From a bacterium (lineage in GTDB: Bacteria; Hinthialibacterota; Hinthialibacteria; OLB16): 64,000 bases of DNA. Location of the stretch: contig JAJVIK010000001.1 in assembly GCA_022072055.1 (NCBI GenBank), positions 1 through 64,000 on the forward strand, in the 5' to 3' direction. The notes beneath the pieces are model-generated. The model worked only from the letters and a program-made list of their open reading frames with translations, had not been told where the DNA came from and made no database searches. This document shows positions 60,687 to 64,000 of this stretch, piece by piece. A program made the translations under genes and the position numbers. How positions within the stretch are numbered: the first letter of the stretch is position 1; every line of letters begins with the position of its first letter.

Positions 60687-61940
60687 TCATGTGGAACGCG
60701 CGGAGGCCTGAACCGGTGCGGCGCGTAAGGGTCTTGATCTTGGTCCCAGATCGACCACCGGAAAGATCCCCACCGCGATTCGGTGAAGAAAGGCGAAGAA
60801 GGCCAGCAACCCGACCGTGATCAGGACCTCGCCCAAGCTGGGAAAATAGCGGGTTGCCGCGTACGAGGGCTGGTACGCGGTGATGAACACATTCGCGCGG
60901 TTCATCACAATCCCAAAGATGATCAAACCGGAGGCAACCATCAGGCCTTCGGGAGTCCTGCGAACCCTCCGGGAAGCCAGCATGAGAAACGGCGCGACGA
61001 ATCCCAACCCCACTTCCAGGAGGAAGAACCTTGATGATAGGGACCCCTCCAAGAGGCGTCCCTGCACACCTCGGATGAGAACATCCGCGACCCGCGCGAT
61101 CAGGTAAACGCCGAGAAAGATCAGGGTGTAATTGGAGAGCGGGCGGAGAACCTCCATCCGGGGCCGTCGCCCGAGGACCCAGGTGGTCGCCAGGGATTCC
61201 GCGGTGACCACGGCGAACCCCGCCGCGAACACTGAGAGCAGAAACAGCAATGGGAGAACCGGGGTGTACCAGAGCGAATCCAGCTTGTAGCGCGCGATCA
61301 GCATCAGGGACCCCAGCGAGGAATGGTGCATGCACGAAATCACCACTCCCGCCACCAGGAGAACCGAGAGAATCCTTCCAAGGGCGCCCTGGATGAAACG
61401 CAGGGACCGATCCAATGGACCGTTGAAAGCAGCCAGGGCGCCCTGAAGATGGACTCGTCCGATGAAACGTTCGCAGACTATCGGCATGAACTCGACATAC
61501 ATGATGAGCATGTATGTCATGATACAGATGGCGACCTCGAACAGCGCCGAATCCCCCTGCCACATGCTCGGCCACATGGGGTGCCAGATGTTGTAGTAGC
61601 GTCCAAGGTCCACGAAGAGACTGGTTGCGCCATAGGTGTAACCCAAGAGGGCCACCAGCAGCGCCGAGCGCACGACCGGCTCGTAGCGTTCGCGATGGAA
61701 GACGTGGACCAGCGCGGCGGTGGTGAAGCCTCCGGTCGCGAGCGCGACTCCCGCGGCCACGCTGACCGCTTTCCAAATCCCCCACGGGTAACGGTCGGAA
61801 AGGTTGGTCACCGCGCCCAGCCCCCAGATAAACCGCGCCAAAGCCGCCACAAGTCCCAGCGCCATGAGGACGAGAAGGGTGTAAACATAGGGCGTCCAGA
61901 AGGGCGCGCTTACCGGTTCAGGGCGAGAGGGTCTGCTCAT
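60687..61940 (-). CDS. NrfD/PsrC-type integral membrane quinol subunit
   Basis: 417 residues with about ten hydrophobic segments. FTPFW-like start VSAPFWTPYVYTLLVLMALGLV, then YPWGIWKAVSVAAGVALATGGF and AIVCMTY-type helices in VAICIMTYMLIMYVEFMPIV are characteristic of the HybB/NrfD/HmcC group, which oxidises or reduces quinone in the membrane without its own cofactor. It overlaps the ferredoxin gene by 23 bases and is followed by the cytochrome gene, so the three are cotranscribed and probably one complex. Confidence 0.88.
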   Translation of the reverse strand: MSRPSRPEPVSAPFWTPYVYTLLVLMALGLVAALARFIWGLGAVTNLSDRYPWGIWKAVSVAAGVALATGGFTTAALVHVFHRERYEPVVRSALLVALLGYTYGATSLFVDLGRYYNIWHPMWPSMWQGDSALFEVAICIMTYMLIMYVEFMPIVCERFIGRVHLQGALAAFNGPLDRSLRFIQGALGRILSVLLVAGVVISCMHHSSLGSLMLIARYKLDSLWYTPVLPLLFLLSVFAAGFAVVTAESLATTWVLGRRPRMEVLRPLSNYTLIFLGVYLIARVADVLIRGVQGRLLEGSLSSRFFLLEVGLGFVAPFLMLASRRVRRTPEGLMVASGLIIFGIVMNRANVFITAYQPSYAATRYFPSLGEVLITVGLLAFFAFLHRIAVGIFPVVDLGPRSRPLRAAPVQASARST

Positions 61941-62847
61941 CGGCTTGTCCTATCGGGGAAATCGCGGGTTCGGGTTCCACCTCCGGTCCGAGGGAGCGCA
62001 TCGTCGCCCCCAGGAGCCCAAAGAGCATGAGCGGAAGAACTCCATAGCGGAAAATGCTGTGTTGGATGGTCTCGGTGAGAACCGGGACGCCTTCCGAGCC
62101 AAGGTGGATGAACCCGAGTTGCTCGAACTCCTTGGGGGCGAGATACAGCCAAGCGGTTCCGCCGGCCTCCTCCTCCCCGTAGATGCGGTGAACATAGCGA
62201 TCGGGGCGCTCTTCGATCTTCTCGCGCGCCATTTGGAGGAGCTCCGAGCGCTTGCCGTAGGTGAGGCACATTGGCGGGCACATCTCGGCGCAGGCGGGGA
62301 TCTTTCCTTCCGCGGTGCGCTCGGCGCAGAAATCGCACTTGCGGACCCTCGGGGCGAGCGGTTCAAGGAACTCGTAGGCTGGAACCTCGAAGGGGCAGGC
62401 GACCATGCAGTAACGGCAGCCGATGCACTTCCAAGGGTCATAGACCACCGCGCCGGTTTCGGTCTTCTGGAGGGCGCCCACGAGGCAGGCGGAGACACAG
62501 CCGGGGTTGAGACAGTGAAGGCAGTTGGATTTCACATAGGTGGGTTTGTCCGGTTCCTCTTCGTTGGGGAAACGATTGACCACGGTGAGGGCGTTCGCGT
62601 CCATGCGTCGATGGTTCTCGAAGACCGCCTTGTCCTCGAAGGCCTCGACCGGGAGGTCATTGAGGTGGTGGGCCTGGCTGCAGGCAAACTCGCATTTCCG
62701 ACAGCCGATGCAGTTGGTGGTGTCGACCAGCATGCCCATTGGGTCCTCGTGGGAATCGCCCCCCGAGGCCCCGGCGGGGGTCGCTCCGACCGCTGTAAAT
62801 GCAGTGGTTCCAAGGACTTCCAGAAACTGACGGCGGTCGAGATGCAT
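61918..62847 (-). CDS. Tat-exported four-cluster ferredoxin subunit (HybA/HmcB-like)
   Basis: 309 residues. The Tat signal LDRRQFLEVLGTTAFTA is followed by four [4Fe-4S] cysteine sets: NCIGCRKCEFACSQ, NCLHCLNPGCVSACLVGAL, KCIGCRYCMVACPFEVP and KCDFCAERTAEGKIPACAEMCP. A C-terminal hydrophobic segment (FRYGVLPLMLFGLLGATM) anchors it to the membrane. This is the electron-wire subunit of HybA/HmcB/QrcC-type complexes. As first gene of the operon it has a recognisable promoter 60-90 bases upstream. Confidence 0.9.
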   Translation of the reverse strand: MHLDRRQFLEVLGTTAFTAVGATPAGASGGDSHEDPMGMLVDTTNCIGCRKCEFACSQAHHLNDLPVEAFEDKAVFENHRRMDANALTVVNRFPNEEEPDKPTYVKSNCLHCLNPGCVSACLVGALQKTETGAVVYDPWKCIGCRYCMVACPFEVPAYEFLEPLAPRVRKCDFCAERTAEGKIPACAEMCPPMCLTYGKRSELLQMAREKIEERPDRYVHRIYGEEEAGGTAWLYLAPKEFEQLGFIHLGSEGVPVLTETIQHSIFRYGVLPLMLFGLLGATMRSLGPEVEPEPAISPIGQADEQTLSP

Positions 62848-62896
62848 GCCCTTGCCCTGCCCTTTTGGTCGGAGTCACCGAGCCGACTGACCTATT

Positions 62897-62914
62897 CTGG
62901 TACTCTTCTACCAG
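62897..62914. promoter_or_regulatory. Dyad overlapping the operon's start site (candidate operator)
   Basis: CTGGTA (62897-62902) and TACCAG (62909-62914) are exact reverse complements with a 6-base spacer. The dyad overlaps the end of the -10 element and covers the expected start site, the usual place for a repressor-binding site. Confidence 0.4.
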
Positions 62915-62941
62915 TATACGCCACTGGGGTGGGAGAAACAA
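62913..62941 (-). promoter_or_regulatory. Sigma70-type promoter of the ferredoxin-NrfD-cytochrome operon
   Basis: Minus strand: TTGTTT (62941-62936), an exact 17-base spacer, and TATACT (62918-62913). The start site would fall near 62906, about 60 bases before the ATG at 62847. The -10 differs from consensus at one base. Confidence 0.6.
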
Positions 62942-62984
62942 GGGTGTGGGGAACGAGTTGGGCGGTGAGGGAAGGACTTTCGTC

Positions 62985-64000
62985 TCAATAGAACTCCCAA
63001 TCCTCGACCGCGAGGGGTTCTTCCTCGGTGGGTGTGGGGGTCGAAGTGGGTGTCGCCGTGACGGTTTCCGTTGCGGTGGCGGTAACCGTTGAGGTCACGG
63101 TCGGGGTTTCTGTTGGGGTGTTGGTCACCGTGTTTGAAGGCGTTGCTGTGATACTGGGCGAGGGAGTCGCGCTCGGGGTCCGAGTGATCGTCGGGGTGGC
63201 GGTCACCGTCGGGGTCTGGGTGCGGGTGACGGTCGGGATTTGTGTGAGGGTGGGTGTCGGGGTTCGAGTGATGGTGGGGGTGCGGGTAATCGTGGGCGAA
63301 GGGGTTCGAGTGATAGTGGGGGTCCGGGTAATCGTGGGCGAAGGGGTTTGGGTGATGGTTGGGGTGCGAGTGATGGTGGGCGAGGGAGTTTGGGTGATGG
63401 TGGGGGTGTTTATATTTGTTGGCGTGGCTGTCACGGTATTTGTAGGGGTGTGGGTGGAGATGGATGTCTGTGTTTCCGTGGCTGTCGGACTGGGCGTGGT
63501 GGTGGGATCGGAGATCGTCAAAGTCGTTGTGCCCGTGTCTGTAAAGCCGAACTCATCGGCCACACGTAGGAGGATGGTGCGAGTCCCCGTTCCGAAAGCT
63601 GCAAGGACCGACCAAGGGACCGAAGCGTTGCAGCCGGCACAATCATAGGTCCCATCGTTGTTAATATCCCATTGCCAGGACACGATGGAATCACCGCATC
63701 CCTCGTTGGGGTCGTACGATCCCGAACCATCCAATGTCAACGGATCACCCACGCAGATGAAATATGGGCCACCCGCATCCGCGATCGGGGGTACGTTAGT
63801 CATTAGGACCGTCACATTGTCCGTGTCCATGGCCGACTGTGGGGGAACGTGGTTATCTCTCACGGTTAAGGCCGCCAGGTAAGTTGCAGCCGCGCTATAG
63901 GTGTGAGTTGTCCGGCCATCAAATACGCCATCCGGGGCGAGAACACTGGTTTCGGTATATGTCTCGCCGTCGCCAAAGCTCCATTCGTAGCTGACGATTT
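62985..64000 (-). CDS. PKD-domain surface protein with Pro/Thr-rich tail (partial, 5' end outside)
   Basis: The frame is open from the window edge to the stop at 62985. It contains PKD-type segments: SYEWSFGDGETYTE...HTYSAAATYLAALTVRD, then PIADAGGPYFICVGDPLTLDGSGSYDP and WQWDINNDGTYDC. After about residue 165 of the visible part the protein becomes a Thr/Pro-rich tail of about 150 residues built from TITRTPSP-like units, and it ends TEEEPLAVEDWEFY. PKD domains are surface-protein modules; the tail is probably an O-glycosylated stalk or cell-wall spacer. The N-terminal part and any catalytic domain lie beyond the window. Confidence 0.85.
   Translation of the reverse strand, partial: IVSYEWSFGDGETYTETSVLAPDGVFDGRTTHTYSAAATYLAALTVRDNHVPPQSAMDTDNVTVLMTNVPPIADAGGPYFICVGDPLTLDGSGSYDPNEGCGDSIVSWQWDINNDGTYDCAGCNASVPWSVLAAFGTGTRTILLRVADEFGFTDTGTTTLTISDPTTTPSPTATETQTSISTHTPTNTVTATPTNINTPTITQTPSPTITRTPTITQTPSPTITRTPTITRTPSPTITRTPTITRTPTPTLTQIPTVTRTQTPTVTATPTITRTPSATPSPSITATPSNTVTNTPTETPTVTSTVTATATETVTATPTSTPTPTEEEPLAVEDWEFY
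63259..63384. repeat. 42-bp tandem repeat, three copies, inside the Pro/Thr tail
   Basis: Units at 63259-63300, 63301-63342 and 63343-63384 are near-identical 42-mers (start GGGGTTCGAGTGAT..), with a decayed fourth unit following. The repeat keeps frame, encoding 14-residue Thr/Pro units. The first two copies differ at only two positions, which suggests recent slippage. Confidence 0.85.

Noticed and set aside
63259-63384. Possible CRISPR array
   Set aside because: The units are contiguous with no spacers and keep codon frame inside a protein.
63028-63648. Val/Gly-rich plus-strand frame over the repeat region
   Set aside because: It is the reverse reading of the Thr/Pro tail; the opposite strand continues into PKD domains and is the real gene.

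Overview
The window looks like chromosomal DNA from an uncultured, GC-rich, Gram-negative bacterium. An outer membrane is implied by BamA, an OmpH/Skp chaperone and an LpxD-like acyltransferase. The secreted repertoire (DUF1549/DUF1553 and DUF1501 proteins, Tat-exported Gfo/Idh/MocA oxidoreductase, PQQ-type propeller, sialidases, sulfatase, DUF4838, LamG and C25 giants, Pro/Thr linkers) is the kind found in Planctomycetes and in neighbouring poorly cultured phyla such as Omnitrophota/Hinthialibacterota-like or Hydrogenedentes-like lineages. I cannot fix the phylum from sequence reading alone.

Layout. 1-1341 is a rearranged patch: the end of an IS3-like element cuts an endonuclease III gene (nth), and a second, diverged nth 3' end lies beyond an intervening tandem-HTH gene. 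1359-2576 is an MFS transporter. 2834-3562 is a small secreted protein with a clear terminator. 3640-10144 is a minus-strand operon clpC-bamA-ompH-lpxD, with ispD upstream. 11196-14377 is a single-chain MmeI-like restriction-modification enzyme followed closely by a small retropepsin-like gene. 14383-19192 holds a quinone-oxidoreductase-like enzyme, two tandem NhaD/CitMHS-type antiporters and a rhomboid protease. 19199-27282 holds a DUF1549/DUF1553 protein and a DUF1501 protein, normally neighbours, split here by an opposite-strand pair (DUF4838 hydrolase-like, AAA/DUF4143 ATPase). 27285-35562 holds a second retropepsin with an N-acetylglutamate-synthase-like GNAT, a TIM-barrel/FGE-fold fusion, an overlapping kelch-sulfatase pair and an orphan sugar-binding protein. 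tRNA-Arg(ACG) and a solitary DNA methyltransferase follow, then a radical SAM protein.

38127-57308 is a surface/secretome region: a 2747-residue modular LamG protein, a Tat-signal oxidoreductase, a 1903-residue C25 (gingipain-like) peptidase carrying both dockerin-like and cohesin-like segments, a PQQ-propeller protein and a sialidase. 57351-59417 is a second sialidase. 59538-62847 is a three-gene membrane redox operon (4-cluster ferredoxin, NrfD-type quinol subunit, 13-haem cytochrome c) with a readable sigma70-type promoter and a dyad across its start site. The window ends inside a PKD-domain protein with a 42-bp tandem repeat in its Pro/Thr tail.

The main points for follow-up are the nth/HTH arrangement, an LpxD homologue with glycine where the catalytic histidine should be, a sulfatase and an FGE-fold protein that both lack their key cysteines, the MmeI-retropepsin gene pair, and the two giant modular proteins.
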